From NCBI RefSeq assembly GCF_037478135.1, contig NZ_JBBHDV010000001.1, forward strand, positions 124,001 through 188,000: a stretch of DNA of 64,000 bases, written 5' to 3'. Shown piece after piece: positions 36,888 through 46,565 of this stretch (the first letter of the stretch is position 1; every line of letters starts with the position of its first letter). Below the pieces are notes generated by a model. That model saw nothing but the letters and a program-made list of their open reading frames with translations. It ran no database searches and was not told the origin of the DNA. This stretch comes from Denitratimonas sp037478135. GTDB taxonomy: Bacteria; Pseudomonadota; Gammaproteobacteria; Xanthomonadales; Xanthomonadaceae. Both the position numbers and the translations under genes were made by a program.

Positions 36888-39706
36888 CAGTTGCGCCTCC
36901 CTCGGAACTGGGCCGGATCAGGGCGCCGGATCGGCGCCTGGTAGGCCTCGCGGGTCAGCGAAGGCCGGATGCCGCCGAGTGTGGAAAGAATCAGCATCGC
37001 GCCGCCGAACACCGCCAGATACACGCCGATGTCGAAGCCCAGCGCGCTGGCCAGCGGTACTGCGCCGATCAGCGGCAGCTCCGGTTCGACATGGCCGCTG
37101 GTCAGGAACGGATAGCCCCACAGCAGCGGCGCAAGACCGGTCGCGGCCGCCGCCAGCAGACCGGCGCCGATGCATTTGACGTAGTCCAGCCCGAACTGCC
37201 GCTCGAAAGCATCAAGGCCCTGGATGATGTATTGCAGCAGCACCGGAATCACCAGCACCAGCCCGGCGATGAAGCCGCCGCCGGGCGCATTGTGGCCGCG
37301 CAGGAACAGGTAGATCGACACCGTCAACGCCAGCGGGAACAGCAGCTGGCTCAGGTCGGCGGCCATCGGCAGCGGCAACGGCGGGCCTTCGACCTTTTCT
37401 TCCGGTGCCATCCGGCTGCGGCGCAGCAGCGCATGCACGATCAGCCCGGCCAGGCCGAACACGGTGATTTCTCCGAAGGTGTCGAAACCACGGAAATCCA
37501 CCAGGATCACGTTCACCACGTTGCTGCCGTAGGCTTCCGGCAGCGAGCGTGCCAGCAGTTCCCCGGCGATGCTCTGGCCGGGCCGCGACAGCATCGCGTA
37601 GACCAGTCCGCCCACGCCCAGGCCGGCGACTGCGGCGATGCCGACATCGCGCCAGTGGCGCAGGCGCGAGCGCTCCGGCGGCGATTCCTTCGGCAGATAG
37701 TTCAACGCCAGCAGCATCAGGCTGATCGTCACCATTTCCACCAGCAGCTGGGTCAGCGCCAGATCCGGTGCGGACAGATAGACGAAGGTCAGGCTCACCA
37801 TCAGCCCGACCGAGCCGACCACGATCACCGCACGCAATCGCAGCCGATGCACCCGCAAGGTGGCGAAGGTGCCGATGACCAGGATCAGCCAGCCCATCCA
37901 GCCGATTGGCGGCAGCGAGCTGAATTGCGGCATCGGCGGCAGCGAGATGTGGCCCAGCATCGGGCTGAGCGCCAGCACGATGGCCGAAAGCACCAGCAGG
38001 AACAGGCTGCGCTGCACGCTTCCGTTGGCAATCGCGCGGGTGAAACGGTCGGCCAGGTAGTAGAGCCGTTCGACATTGATCCGGAAGATCTTGCGGCCCA
38101 GCGATTCGCGCACGATCGCATGCAGGTTCAACAACCGGCGTAGCCCGAAATACAGCGCGATGCCGCCCAGCAACCCAACCAGACTCATCAGGAACGGCAG
38201 ATTGAAGCCATGCCAGATCGACAGGCTGTACTGCGGCAATGCATCGCCCAGCACGCCGCGCGCAGCCGAACGCAGCACCGGCTCCACCGTCCAGGCCGGT
38301 GCGATGCCGACCGCCAGACAGGCTACGACAAGGATTTCGACCGGAATCTTCATCCAGCGCGGCGGCTCGTGCGGCGCTTCTTCCAGCGCACGCGGGCCGC
38401 GCCCGAAGAAAGTGTCGGCCACGAAGCGCAGGCTGTAGGCCACGCCCAGCACCGCCGCCAGCACCGCTGCGAAGGTCATCAGATCGCGCATGCCGCCGTG
38501 GCCTTCGATTTCCAGCGCCTGCGCGAAGAACATTTCCTTGCTCAGGAAGCCGTTGAGCAGCGGCACCCCGGCCATCGCCAGCGCCGCGATGATCGCCAGC
38601 GCGCTGGTGAACGGCATGTAGCGCCGCAGATTGCCCAGTCTTCGCATGTCGCGGGTACCGGTTTCATGGTCGATGATGCCGGCCGCCATGAACAGCGATG
38701 CCTTGAACGTGGCGTGGTTGATGATGTGGAACAGCCCGGCAACCACCGCGAACGGCGTGGACAGGCCGAACAGCAGTGTGATCAGGCCCAGGTGCGAGAT
38801 CGTCGAATAGGCCAGCAGGCCTTTCAGGTCATGCTGGAAGATCGCGTACCACGCGCCCAGCAGCAGCGTCGCCGCACCGATGCCACTGACCACGTAGAAG
38901 AACAGATCAGTGCCGGCCAGCGCAGGATGCAGCCGCGCCAGCAGGAACACGCCGGCCTTCACCATCGTGGCCGAATGCAGATAGGCCGATACCGGCGTCG
39001 GCGCGGCCATCGCATGCGGCAGCCAGAAATGGAACGGGAACTGCGCGCTCTTGGTGAAGATGCCGGCCAGCACCAGACCCAGGATCCACGGATACAGCTC
39101 GCTGTTGCGGATCAGATCGCCCGAGGCCAGCACCACGTCCAGATCGAAACTGCCGACCACATGGCCGATCAGGATGATGCCGGCCAGCAGCGCCTGGCCG
39201 CCGCCGACGGTGATCGCCAGCGACATCCGCGCACCTTCGCGCGCATCCTCGCGATGCGACCAGAAACTGATCAGCAGGAAGGAGCTGATACTGGTCAGCT
39301 CCCAGAACACCACCAGCATCAACAGGTTGCCGGACAGCACCAGGCCCAGCATCGCGCCCATGAACAACAGCAGGAACGAGAAGAACCGCGCCGCGCTGTC
39401 CTGCGCGCTCAGGTAATAGCGCGCATACATCACCACCAGCACGCCGATCACCAGCACCATCAGCGCGAACATCCAGGCCAGCCCGTCCAGCCGGATGCTC
39501 AGCATCAAACCGATTTCCGGCGCCCAAGGCAGCACTGCCGAAGGCACTTCCCCGCCCATCACCGCTGGCGTCAGCGGCAACAGTAGTACCAGTCCCAGCA
39601 ACGGCGCGGCCGCCGTCAGCCAGCCGATCAGACGCCGCGGCGCGCGCCAGGCCAGCGCGACCAGCAATGCGGCGATGAAGGGCGTTGCCAGCAACAGGTA
39701 CAGCAT
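36887..39706 (-). CDS. mnhA: Mrp/Pha-type antiporter fused subunit A/B
   Basis: The 939-residue protein combines a NuoL-like subunit A and a C-terminal subunit B domain, as in the six-gene group-2 Mrp and rhizobial Pha K+/H+ systems. The A part has FWELTSISSFLLISFWSHREDAREGARMS, SAQFPFHFWLPHAMAAPTPVSAYLHSATMVKAG near residue 235, and LLAYSTISHLGL. The B part from about residue 790 has the MnhB signature RGHNAPGGGFIAGLV. ATG 39706 is preferred over TTG 39709, given GAGGGAC upstream. Likely roles are pH homeostasis and Na+ or K+ tolerance; the ion cannot be read from the sequence. Confidence 0.93.
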   Translation of the reverse strand: MLYLLLATPFIAALLVALAWRAPRRLIGWLTAAAPLLGLVLLLPLTPAVMGGEVPSAVLPWAPEIGLMLSIRLDGLAWMFALMVLVIGVLVVMYARYYLSAQDSAARFFSFLLLFMGAMLGLVLSGNLLMLVVFWELTSISSFLLISFWSHREDAREGARMSLAITVGGGQALLAGIILIGHVVGSFDLDVVLASGDLIRNSELYPWILGLVLAGIFTKSAQFPFHFWLPHAMAAPTPVSAYLHSATMVKAGVFLLARLHPALAGTDLFFYVVSGIGAATLLLGAWYAIFQHDLKGLLAYSTISHLGLITLLFGLSTPFAVVAGLFHIINHATFKASLFMAAGIIDHETGTRDMRRLGNLRRYMPFTSALAIIAALAMAGVPLLNGFLSKEMFFAQALEIEGHGGMRDLMTFAAVLAAVLGVAYSLRFVADTFFGRGPRALEEAPHEPPRWMKIPVEILVVACLAVGIAPAWTVEPVLRSAARGVLGDALPQYSLSIWHGFNLPFLMSLVGLLGGIALYFGLRRLLNLHAIVRESLGRKIFRINVERLYYLADRFTRAIANGSVQRSLFLLVLSAIVLALSPMLGHISLPPMPQFSSLPPIGWMGWLILVIGTFATLRVHRLRLRAVIVVGSVGLMVSLTFVYLSAPDLALTQLLVEMVTISLMLLALNYLPKESPPERSRLRHWRDVGIAAVAGLGVGGLVYAMLSRPGQSIAGELLARSLPEAYGSNVVNVILVDFRGFDTFGEITVFGLAGLIVHALLRRSRMAPEEKVEGPPLPLPMAADLSQLLFPLALTVSIYLFLRGHNAPGGGFIAGLVLVIPVLLQYIIQGLDAFERQFGLDYVKCIGAGLLAAAATGLAPLLWGYPFLTSGHVEPELPLIGAVPLASALGFDIGVYLAVFGGAMLILSTLGGIRPSLTREAYQAPIRRPDPAQFRGRRN

Positions 39707-39869
39707 CAAGGTCCCTCAGGTGAGCCACGCCAGGCCGCAGGTCGTGGCACGGTTGCTGAAATGCCGGCGGCTGCCGGCGTGTAACGGATGCGGCGCGGGC
39801 GAAATCTACCCGGCGCCGCGAATCGTACGATTCATGCATCAACCCTGTGACAGGATGATGCAGGTATTT

Positions 39870-40589
39870 CTAGGTATTTTGGATATCCGGCGGCGCCGGC
39901 CCGGTCGATTCCGGGTCAAGACGGGCTTCCAGTGCAGCCAGTCGTTCTTCCAGCGCATCCAGACGCGCCAGCAGACTGGCGCTGCCGCTTGCCGCCGGCG
40001 CGGATGCGCTGGCGCGCGCCGCAGCTGTCAGTGTTTCGACATCCGGAGGCCCGCACAGCAAGTGTACCCAGCGGTCCTCACGCTGCCCGGGCGCACGCGG
40101 CAGCAGCTGCACCAGCGCCGGGCTGCGCTGCGCGAGACGTTCCAGCGTATGGCGTACCTGTTCGGCGTCGGCGAAGCGGCCAATGCGCTCGGTACGGCTG
40201 TGGATCTCGCCCAGAGTCTGCGGCCCGCGCAGCATCAAAACGCACAGCGCGGCCTGTTGTTGCGCGGTAACGCCATAAGCCTGGGTGAAGCGGTGTTCCC
40301 AGCGCTGCGCGCGCGAGGCATGCTGGCTGCGTACCAGCTGGCGCGGTTCCAGTTCGCGCAACGCGTGGCCAACCTGCCCGGCACTCAGATCCATGACCGG
40401 ATCACGGCTGGTCTTCTGGTTGCAGGCCAGCGTCAGGGCATTCTCGGTGAGCGGATACTGGTCCGGCGTCGTGGCTTCCTTTTCGATCAGGCAGCCCAGG
40501 ATGCGGGCTTGCACCGGCGTCAGCAGCAAGGCGTCAGGAAGCTCGGTGGCGCTGGGCTCGGCATCGGCGGTGGCGTCGGTGTCGGTCAT
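39870..40589 (-). CDS. yceH: YceH/DUF480 family protein
   Basis: YceH proteins have two winged-helix domains and unknown function. This 239-residue example has LTPVQARILGCLIEKEATTPDQYPLTENALTLACNQKTSRDP (residues ~24-65), RSQHASRAQRWEHRF, and QAALCVLMLRGPQTLGEIHSRTERIGRF, all diagnostic. A C-terminal coiled-coil stretch with heptads of LEERLAALEARL follows a low-complexity Ala/Ser linker. It is transcribed alone, towards the antiporter operon. Confidence 0.9.
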   Translation of the reverse strand: MTDTDATADAEPSATELPDALLLTPVQARILGCLIEKEATTPDQYPLTENALTLACNQKTSRDPVMDLSAGQVGHALRELEPRQLVRSQHASRAQRWEHRFTQAYGVTAQQQAALCVLMLRGPQTLGEIHSRTERIGRFADAEQVRHTLERLAQRSPALVQLLPRAPGQREDRWVHLLCGPPDVETLTAAARASASAPAASGSASLLARLDALEERLAALEARLDPESTGPAPPDIQNT

Positions 40590-40942
40590 GGCGGCGGTGG
40601 CTTCGGGAAGCCTTCAACCTTAGAGCCTCCGAGCCCATATCCGCAAGCGAAAATCCTGCCAAGCGCAAGCCTGGGTTGGTAGCGCACCCCTTCCAGCCAG
40701 TTGGAGCTGTCTCCACTGGCCGGGGGCGCCGCTTGGCTGGCCCCGGCTTTTCCACGCTCCGGCAGCCCGGAGTATGGCTCGTTGGGAGTGGTCCACCCCA
40801 AGGCGAGGCGTGCGCACGGCACCCTGTTAGACTTCCGCGTCCTGCGGGTCTGCGCGTGCCCGGCTATCGCCGCGTTTCCAGGTTCCGACTCGTGGTGTCA
40901 GGGGGACGTACACCAAATTCTGAAGACCTCGGGGAGATTTCC
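40590..40942. other. Intergenic region between divergent yceH and the reprolysin gene
   Basis: This 353-bp region should carry both promoters. Short palindromes such as GGGAGTGGTCCACCCC-type pairing near 40788-40802 are visible, but no convincing -35/-10 pair, RNA or gene is recognised. Confidence 0.4.
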
Positions 40943-43765
40943 GTGAAAGCGCAATTCGTCAAATCCATGGCGCGAGTGGTCCTGCTCGCCTGCATGCTCG
41001 GCCCGCTCACGGCCTGGGCGGCCGCCACCGACCACTACTGGCACGACACCGCCAACCGCAGCCTGCCGCCGGAAGCACCGCAACCGGCCCAGTTCCGCTC
41101 GCTGGCGCTTGATGGCCAGCAGATGATGCGGCACCTCAAGGGTGTGCTGGCCAGCGACCAGCCGGGGCTGGTGTCATTGCCACTGCCCGAAGGCGGCTTC
41201 AGCGATTTCAGTGTGGTTGATTCGGGCACGATGTCGCCGGGCCTGCAAGCCCGCTTGAAGAACGAGTTCGATTTCGACGTGCTCAGCCTCAAGGGGCGCG
41301 ATGCAGAGGGTCGGCGCCTGCGCCTTGATGTCTCGCCGATCGGCTTCCAGGCCATGGTGTTCGACCCGGATGGCATCTGGGTGATCCGCCCGGAAACCTT
41401 CGATATTGGCAACAACCAGTACCTGAGCTTCCGGCGCAGTCAACTGAGCCTGCCGGATGATTTCCAGTACATCGAGGGAGAGATCGAGGCACTACATGAT
41501 CATGCGAACGAATCGCAGGGACCGTTTGCGCCGCTGACCGAGGTCGGCGCCGTGATGCGCACCTACCGTGCCGCGGTGGCCGCCAACAACCGCTACATCA
41601 CAGCCGTCGGTGGTGGCACGGCAGCCGGCGGCCAGGCTGCGGTCGTGGTGGCAATGAACCGCGTCAACGAGGTCTACAATCACGATCTGTCGGTGCAGCT
41701 GGAGCTGGTTCCCAACAACATCGACCTGATGTTCCCCAATGCCGGCAGTGATCCGTTCGCCTCGAATGGCTCGGGTATTCTCGGCAGCATCACCGGGGTG
41801 ATCAACGGCATCATTGGTTCCGCCAACTACGACATCGGACATGCCTTCACCACCGGCAGCGGTGGCGTGGCGTATTTGCGAGTTGTCTGTGGCGGCAGCA
41901 AGGGCGGTGGCACCACCGGGCTGGGAAGTCCGATCGGCGATGTGTTCTACATCGATTTCGTAGCACACGAAATCGGCCATCAGTTCGGAGGCAACCACCC
42001 CTTCAATGGTTCGCTGGGCAACTGTTCCGGTGGCAATCGCAATGGGGCCACGGCCTATGAGCCGGGCAGCGGCAGCAGCATCCAGAGTTATGCCGGCATC
42101 TGCGGTGCCGACAACCTGCAGAACAACTCCGATCCCTATTTCCACGCTATCAGCCTGCAGGAAATCAACAGCTTCATCGGCAATCCGTCCACGGGTGGTT
42201 CGTGCTCGCAGAACACGACGAATCCGAACCAGATGCCGAACATCAGCCTGGCGGATCTGCCGCCCACCGGTACGCGCACCATTCCGGCACAAACGCCGTT
42301 CCTGTTGAGCGCCAGTGCCTCCGATCCGGATGCGGGCGACACCCTCTGGTTCGGTTGGGAACAATGGGATCTGGGACCGCAGGCGCCGCTGAGTGCCGGT
42401 GACAATGGCTCCAGTCCGATTTTCCGTTCCTGGCCGCCCACCCAGACCGGCGTGCGCTCCTTCCCGTCGATGTCCACCGTGCTCGGTGGTCCGGCGATCA
42501 AGGGCGAAACCCTGCCCACCACCAACCGCGAGCTCAAGTTCCGGCTCACGGTGCGTGATCGTGATGACAGCCAACTTGGCATGGGTCGCAGCCGGAGCGT
42601 GGATTACAAGATCAACGTCACCAACAGCGCCGGACCGTTCAAGGTCAACACGCCGTTGGCCAGCGACATCTGGTATGGCGGTGCGGCGGGCGCGGTGAGC
42701 TGGGATGTGGCCAATACCAATCTGCCGCCGGTCAATTGCAGCAGCGTGGATGTGCTGGTGTCCCTGGATGGCGGCAACAGCTTCGACCATGTCGCCGCCC
42801 AGGGGGTGCCGAATACCGGCAGCGCAAACGTCACCACTCCGATTGTGGGCACGACCGTCAACACGGCCCGGGTCGCCGTGATGTGCTCGGACAATGTGTT
42901 CTTCAATGTTTCGCAGGCCAACTTCACCATCATGCCGGGCGGTGATTTGTACTACGTCAGCGGCGAGGTCTCCGGCCTCAATGGCGGCGGTCTGGAGTTA
43001 CAGCTCAACGGCGGCAGCCCGCTGGCGATCACCGCCGACGGCGCCTTCGATTTTCCGGTCCCGCTGCTTGATGGCCATGCCTATGAAGTCACGGTGGCAA
43101 GCCAGCCGACCATGCCCTATCAGGCGTGCACGGTGAGCAATGGCAGCGGCACCATCGACGAAGCCGACGTCACCGATGTCCAGATCAGCTGTGTGGATCT
43201 GGCTACCTACAGCGTTGGCGGCAGCATCAGCGGACTGAGCAACAATGGCCTCAAGCTCGGCCTCAACAACGGCGAGCAGGAGCTGATGGTGCCGGGCGGT
43301 TCGACCGGTTTCGTGTTCGAATTCGGCTTGCTGGATAACAGCCCGTACCTCGTCACCATCCTCACCCAGCCGGTCGGGCAAACCTGTTCGATCATCCAGA
43401 ACAGTGGCACCGTCAATGGTGCGGACGTGGACACGGTCGAATTGAACTGTACCGACAACCCGCCCGAACCGTACATGGTCGGTGGTCGGGTCAGCGGACT
43501 GGCATCACCGGGCCTGATATTGCAGCTCAATGGTGGCCTGACCCGCACCGTCAACTTCAACGGCCTGTACAACTTCGTTCCCGGGGTCAACAGCGGCGAT
43601 GACTACGAAGTCACCGTCCTCACCCACCCTGCTGGCCAGGTCTGCGATGTGGCAAACGCAACAGGCACCATGGGTTACGAGCATGTGAGCAATGTCGACG
43701 TGACCTGTGCGGCCGTGCCGGAACTACCGGATGCCATTTTTGCCGACGGCTTCGAGGACGACTGA
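40943..43765 (+). CDS. Secreted reprolysin-type metallopeptidase with three C-terminal repeats
   Basis: This 940-residue exported protein starts at a GTG behind GGGGAG. It has a signal peptide (about residues 1-27, ending AWAA), a prodomain-like region (to ~190), and a zinc peptidase domain with HEIGHQFGGNH at residues 342-352, the metzincin HExxHxxGxxH. Beta-sandwich segments (~410-660) precede three tandem repeats of about 85-90 residues (670-930). Each repeat has a GGxxSGL-x5-LxLN start, YxVTVxTQP and a paired cysteine at QxC...C. It ends with IFADGFEDD, a C-terminal motif frequent in exported proteins of this family. Likely an extracellular protease, followed by a strong hairpin. Confidence 0.85.
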   Translation: MKAQFVKSMARVVLLACMLGPLTAWAAATDHYWHDTANRSLPPEAPQPAQFRSLALDGQQMMRHLKGVLASDQPGLVSLPLPEGGFSDFSVVDSGTMSPGLQARLKNEFDFDVLSLKGRDAEGRRLRLDVSPIGFQAMVFDPDGIWVIRPETFDIGNNQYLSFRRSQLSLPDDFQYIEGEIEALHDHANESQGPFAPLTEVGAVMRTYRAAVAANNRYITAVGGGTAAGGQAAVVVAMNRVNEVYNHDLSVQLELVPNNIDLMFPNAGSDPFASNGSGILGSITGVINGIIGSANYDIGHAFTTGSGGVAYLRVVCGGSKGGGTTGLGSPIGDVFYIDFVAHEIGHQFGGNHPFNGSLGNCSGGNRNGATAYEPGSGSSIQSYAGICGADNLQNNSDPYFHAISLQEINSFIGNPSTGGSCSQNTTNPNQMPNISLADLPPTGTRTIPAQTPFLLSASASDPDAGDTLWFGWEQWDLGPQAPLSAGDNGSSPIFRSWPPTQTGVRSFPSMSTVLGGPAIKGETLPTTNRELKFRLTVRDRDDSQLGMGRSRSVDYKINVTNSAGPFKVNTPLASDIWYGGAAGAVSWDVANTNLPPVNCSSVDVLVSLDGGNSFDHVAAQGVPNTGSANVTTPIVGTTVNTARVAVMCSDNVFFNVSQANFTIMPGGDLYYVSGEVSGLNGGGLELQLNGGSPLAITADGAFDFPVPLLDGHAYEVTVASQPTMPYQACTVSNGSGTIDEADVTDVQISCVDLATYSVGGSISGLSNNGLKLGLNNGEQELMVPGGSTGFVFEFGLLDNSPYLVTILTQPVGQTCSIIQNSGTVNGADVDTVELNCTDNPPEPYMVGGRVSGLASPGLILQLNGGLTRTVNFNGLYNFVPGVNSGDDYEVTVLTHPAGQVCDVANATGTMGYEHVSNVDVTCAAVPELPDAIFADGFEDD

Positions 43766-43770
43766 CAACA

Positions 43771-43811
43771 ACGGCAAGCATGGGCCAGATGCAATGGCCC
43801 ATGCTTGCCGT
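43771..43811 (+). terminator. Perfect 17-bp hairpin after the metallopeptidase gene
   Basis: CGGCAAGCATGGGCCA (43772-43787) and TGGCCCATGCTTGCCG (43795-43810) pair perfectly, with a flanking A-T pair and a 7-base loop. It starts 6 bases past the stop. No T-run follows, so it may act as an mRNA-stabilising 3' end as well. Confidence 0.6.
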
Positions 43812-43969
43812 CGCACTGCTGGCTGGACCCTGCCCAGCTCAATAGGGGACATTTCAACCGGCCCAAGCAGGGGCACATCCAAACTGCATTGGCGGAAAAT
43901 CCTGGCAACTCACTACACTGCGCGGGTTTTCGCCCACTTTGCGGCGATGTCGCTGCCAATCCTGTCCTG

Positions 43970-45913
43970 ATGATCTCCTTCCGCAACTTCGCACTGCGGC
44001 GCGGTCAGCGCCTGCTGCTGTCCCAGATGGACCTGACCCTGCACGCCGGCTGGCGCGTGGGCGTGATCGGGCGCAACGGTGCCGGCAAGTCGAGCCTGTT
44101 CGCGGCGCTGATGGGTGAGCTGGAAGGCGATGCCGGTGAACTGGAACTACCGGCGAAGGTGCGCACCGCCTCGGTCGCGCAGGAAACCCCGTCGCTGCCC
44201 GATGCAGCGCTGGATTTCGTGCTCGGCGGCGATGTCGAGGTGGCACAGGTGCTGGCCGCCGAAGCCGCCGCGATGGCACGCGAGGACTACGAGGCCGTGG
44301 CCACGGCCCACCAGCGCCTGGCCGAACTGGGCGGTTACGACGCCCGCGCCCGTGCCGGCCGCCTGCTGCACGGCCTGGGTTTCACCCCGGATACGCATAC
44401 GCGCGCGGTGTCGGAATTTTCCGGCGGCTGGCGGGTGCGGCTGAATCTGGCGCGCGCGCTGATGATGCCCAGCGACCTGCTGCTGCTGGACGAGCCGACC
44501 AACCATCTGGATCTGGACGCGGTGCTGTGGCTGGAACAGTGGCTGCTCAAATACCCGGGCACGCTTCTGCTGATCAGCCACGACCGCGAATTCCTCGACG
44601 GCGTCTCGACCCACACCCTGCACCTGCACGACGGCCGCGCCCGGCTCTACACCGGCGACTACACCAGCTTCGAGCGCCAGCGCGCCGAGCACCTGCGCCA
44701 GCAGCAGATCGCGCATGAAAAGGAACAGACCGAACGCGCCCATCTGCAATCCTTCATCGACCGCTTCCGCGCCAAGGCGACCAAGGCGCGCCAGGCGCAA
44801 TCGCGCATCAAGCGGCTGGAAAAACTCGCCGGCACCGAAGCGGTGCGCGCTGAACGTGCACTGCATCTGAACTTCGCCGAGCCGCAGAAATTGCCGACAT
44901 CGCTGATCAGGCTGGGTCATGCGGATTGTGGCTATGCCGCAACGGCGAGGGATTCGGGATTGGGGATCGGGGATTCGGAAAAGCGCGATGCCTCGGCTTT
45001 TTCAAATCCCGAATCCCGAATTTCCAATCCCGAACCCCACGTCGTGCTCCGCGGCGTGGGGTTCGGCCTCGAAAGCGGCGATCGTGTCGGGCTGCTCGGC
45101 CCCAACGGTGCCGGCAAGTCCACGCTGGTTAAGAGCCTGGTCGGCGGGCTGCCGCTGCTGGCCGGCGAGCGCAATGCGCACCCGGACCTGTGCATCGGCT
45201 ATTTCGCGCAGCACACGGTCGAATCGCTGCTGCCCGGCGCCAGCCCGGTGGACCACCTGCGCCAGCTCGCGCCCGATGCGCCGATGCAGGAACTGCGCGA
45301 TTTCCTTGGCCGCTGGAATTTTGCCGGTGACCGGGCCTTCGAATCGGTCGATGGGTTTTCCGGCGGCGAACGCGCGCGCTTGGCACTGGCGCTGATCGCC
45401 TGGCGCCGGCCGAACCTGCTGCTGCTGGACGAACCCACCAACCATCTCGACCTGGACATGCGCGAAGCGCTGGCCGAGGCGCTGGCCGACTTCCCCGGCG
45501 CGATCGTGCTGGTCAGCCATGATCGCCATCTGATTGGCCTGGTCTGTGACAGCTTCTGGCGTGTGGCCGGTGGCCGGGTCGAAGAGTTCGATGGCGATCT
45601 GGACGCCTACGCCGCCTGGCTGCGTTCGCGCCCGGCCACCAACGGCGAAGCCAAGGCCAAGGCGGTGGAAAAGCCGGCACCCAAAGCTGCGGCACGCACC
45701 GCCCCGGATCCGGCCATCGCGCGTCGCCTGCGCCGCATCGAAGCCCGGCTCGAACAGGTCCGCAGCGAACGCGCGGAAGTCGAACAGGCGCTGGCCGATC
45801 CGGACCTCTACACCAGCGCCGGCCACGAACGCCTGGCTGAACTTGGCATCCGCCAGGCCGAACTGGCGCGCGAACAGGACGATCTGGAAACCGAGTGGTT
45901 GGAGCTGGCCTGA
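43970..45913 (+). CDS. yheS: ABC-F family ATPase, YheS type, with repeat-encoded insertion
   Basis: ABC-F proteins act on ribosomes. The 647-residue protein has two ATPase domains: Walker A GRNGAGKSS near residue 36 and GPNGAGKST near 378, signature FSGGWRVRLNLA and FSGGERARLALA, and DEPTNHLDLD twice. The P-site tRNA-interaction motif linker with HLQSFIDRFRAKATKARQAQSRIKRLEKL lies between them. A C-terminal coiled coil (~580-645) is present. Residues ~327-357, just inside the second ATPase domain, come from a palindromic repeat and replace two or three residues of E. coli YheS. The ATG at 43970 follows YheS alignment; no Shine-Dalgarno is seen. Confidence 0.9.
   Translation: MISFRNFALRRGQRLLLSQMDLTLHAGWRVGVIGRNGAGKSSLFAALMGELEGDAGELELPAKVRTASVAQETPSLPDAALDFVLGGDVEVAQVLAAEAAAMAREDYEAVATAHQRLAELGGYDARARAGRLLHGLGFTPDTHTRAVSEFSGGWRVRLNLARALMMPSDLLLLDEPTNHLDLDAVLWLEQWLLKYPGTLLLISHDREFLDGVSTHTLHLHDGRARLYTGDYTSFERQRAEHLRQQQIAHEKEQTERAHLQSFIDRFRAKATKARQAQSRIKRLEKLAGTEAVRAERALHLNFAEPQKLPTSLIRLGHADCGYAATARDSGLGIGDSEKRDASAFSNPESRISNPEPHVVLRGVGFGLESGDRVGLLGPNGAGKSTLVKSLVGGLPLLAGERNAHPDLCIGYFAQHTVESLLPGASPVDHLRQLAPDAPMQELRDFLGRWNFAGDRAFESVDGFSGGERARLALALIAWRRPNLLLLDEPTNHLDLDMREALAEALADFPGAIVLVSHDRHLIGLVCDSFWRVAGGRVEEFDGDLDAYAAWLRSRPATNGEAKAKAVEKPAPKAAARTAPDPAIARRLRRIEARLEQVRSERAEVEQALADPDLYTSAGHERLAELGIRQAELAREQDDLETEWLELA
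44948..45038. repeat. Palindromic GGGATTCGGGA-type repeat inside the ABC-F gene
   Basis: The left arm (44948-44983) consists of GGGATTCGGGATTGGGGATC-type units ending GGAAAAG. The right arm (44997-45038) starts CTTTTTCAAATCCCGAATCCC and carries the complement. A 13-base loop separates them. It belongs to the same family as the element at 21212-21350. It keeps the reading frame and encodes about 30 residues (DSGLGIGDSEKR and FSNPESRISNPEP segments). Confidence 0.8.
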
Positions 45914-46170
45914 GCTGCGCCTCGGCACGATGTCGTTGCATCGCGCCCATCTGCGATGTGCGCGATATCCACTCACGGCCAACTCAGCCCGGCAAATGAC
46001 ACAATCGGCTTTGGACACGATGGGGGCTTCCCCGGTTACACCGGATTGGCCAGCCCTTGATTCCCCGCCACCGGCCCCTATCTTCGCCAGCGGTCGGCTT
46101 ATGTCTGCCGGCCACGACCACAACGTCCCGCATCTTGCGCACTGTGCGCTGTGTTCCACGGAAGTTCGCC

Positions 46171-46476
46171 ATGCCCATCTACGCCTATCGCTGCAACGCC
46201 TGCGGCCTTGATTTCGATCGTCTGCAACGCCTGTCCGACCCGGACCCGGATACCTGTCCGACCTGCAACAAAGGCCCGGTGCACCGCCAGTTGACCGCGC
46301 CGCAGTTCCGTCTGGCCGGCAGCGGCTGGTACGAAACCGATTTTAAGAAGGAAGGTGACAAGAAGCGCAACCTCGCTGACGGCGGCGGTAGCGGCGGTGA
46401 TGGTGCCGGCACTTCAGCGCCCGCAGCAGCATCCGGCAGTGCCACAACCGCAGCAGCATCTGCCAGCAGCGATTGA
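46171..46476 (+). CDS. FmdB-type zinc ribbon protein
   Basis: This small 101-residue protein begins with the FmdB/CxxC_CxxC_SSSS zinc ribbon. MPIYAYRCNACGLDFD and PDTCPTCNKGPVHRQ supply the four cysteines, followed by LTAPQFRLAGSGWYETDFK. The C-terminal 35 residues are Gly/Ala/Ser low complexity. FmdB-family proteins are widespread; one is linked to formamidase regulation, but the general role is unknown. In many proteobacteria it precedes aspS; here it does not. It has 257 bp of gene-free DNA upstream. Confidence 0.85.
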   Translation: MPIYAYRCNACGLDFDRLQRLSDPDPDTCPTCNKGPVHRQLTAPQFRLAGSGWYETDFKKEGDKKRNLADGGGSGGDGAGTSAPAAASGSATTAAASASSD

Positions 46477-46565
46477 GCTTTGTGAGGCAAGCCCCAGCCG
46501 CGGTTTGCGGCCGGGCAGGGCGGCCGGATTTGCACCGGCGCGGCAATCACGGTTACGGTCCGGAA

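Noticed and set aside
35008..39586. Long plus-strand frames opposite the antiporter operon
   Set aside because: They are Arg/Gln/His-rich antisense shadows without motifs; the minus-strand frames match Mrp subunits over their full length.
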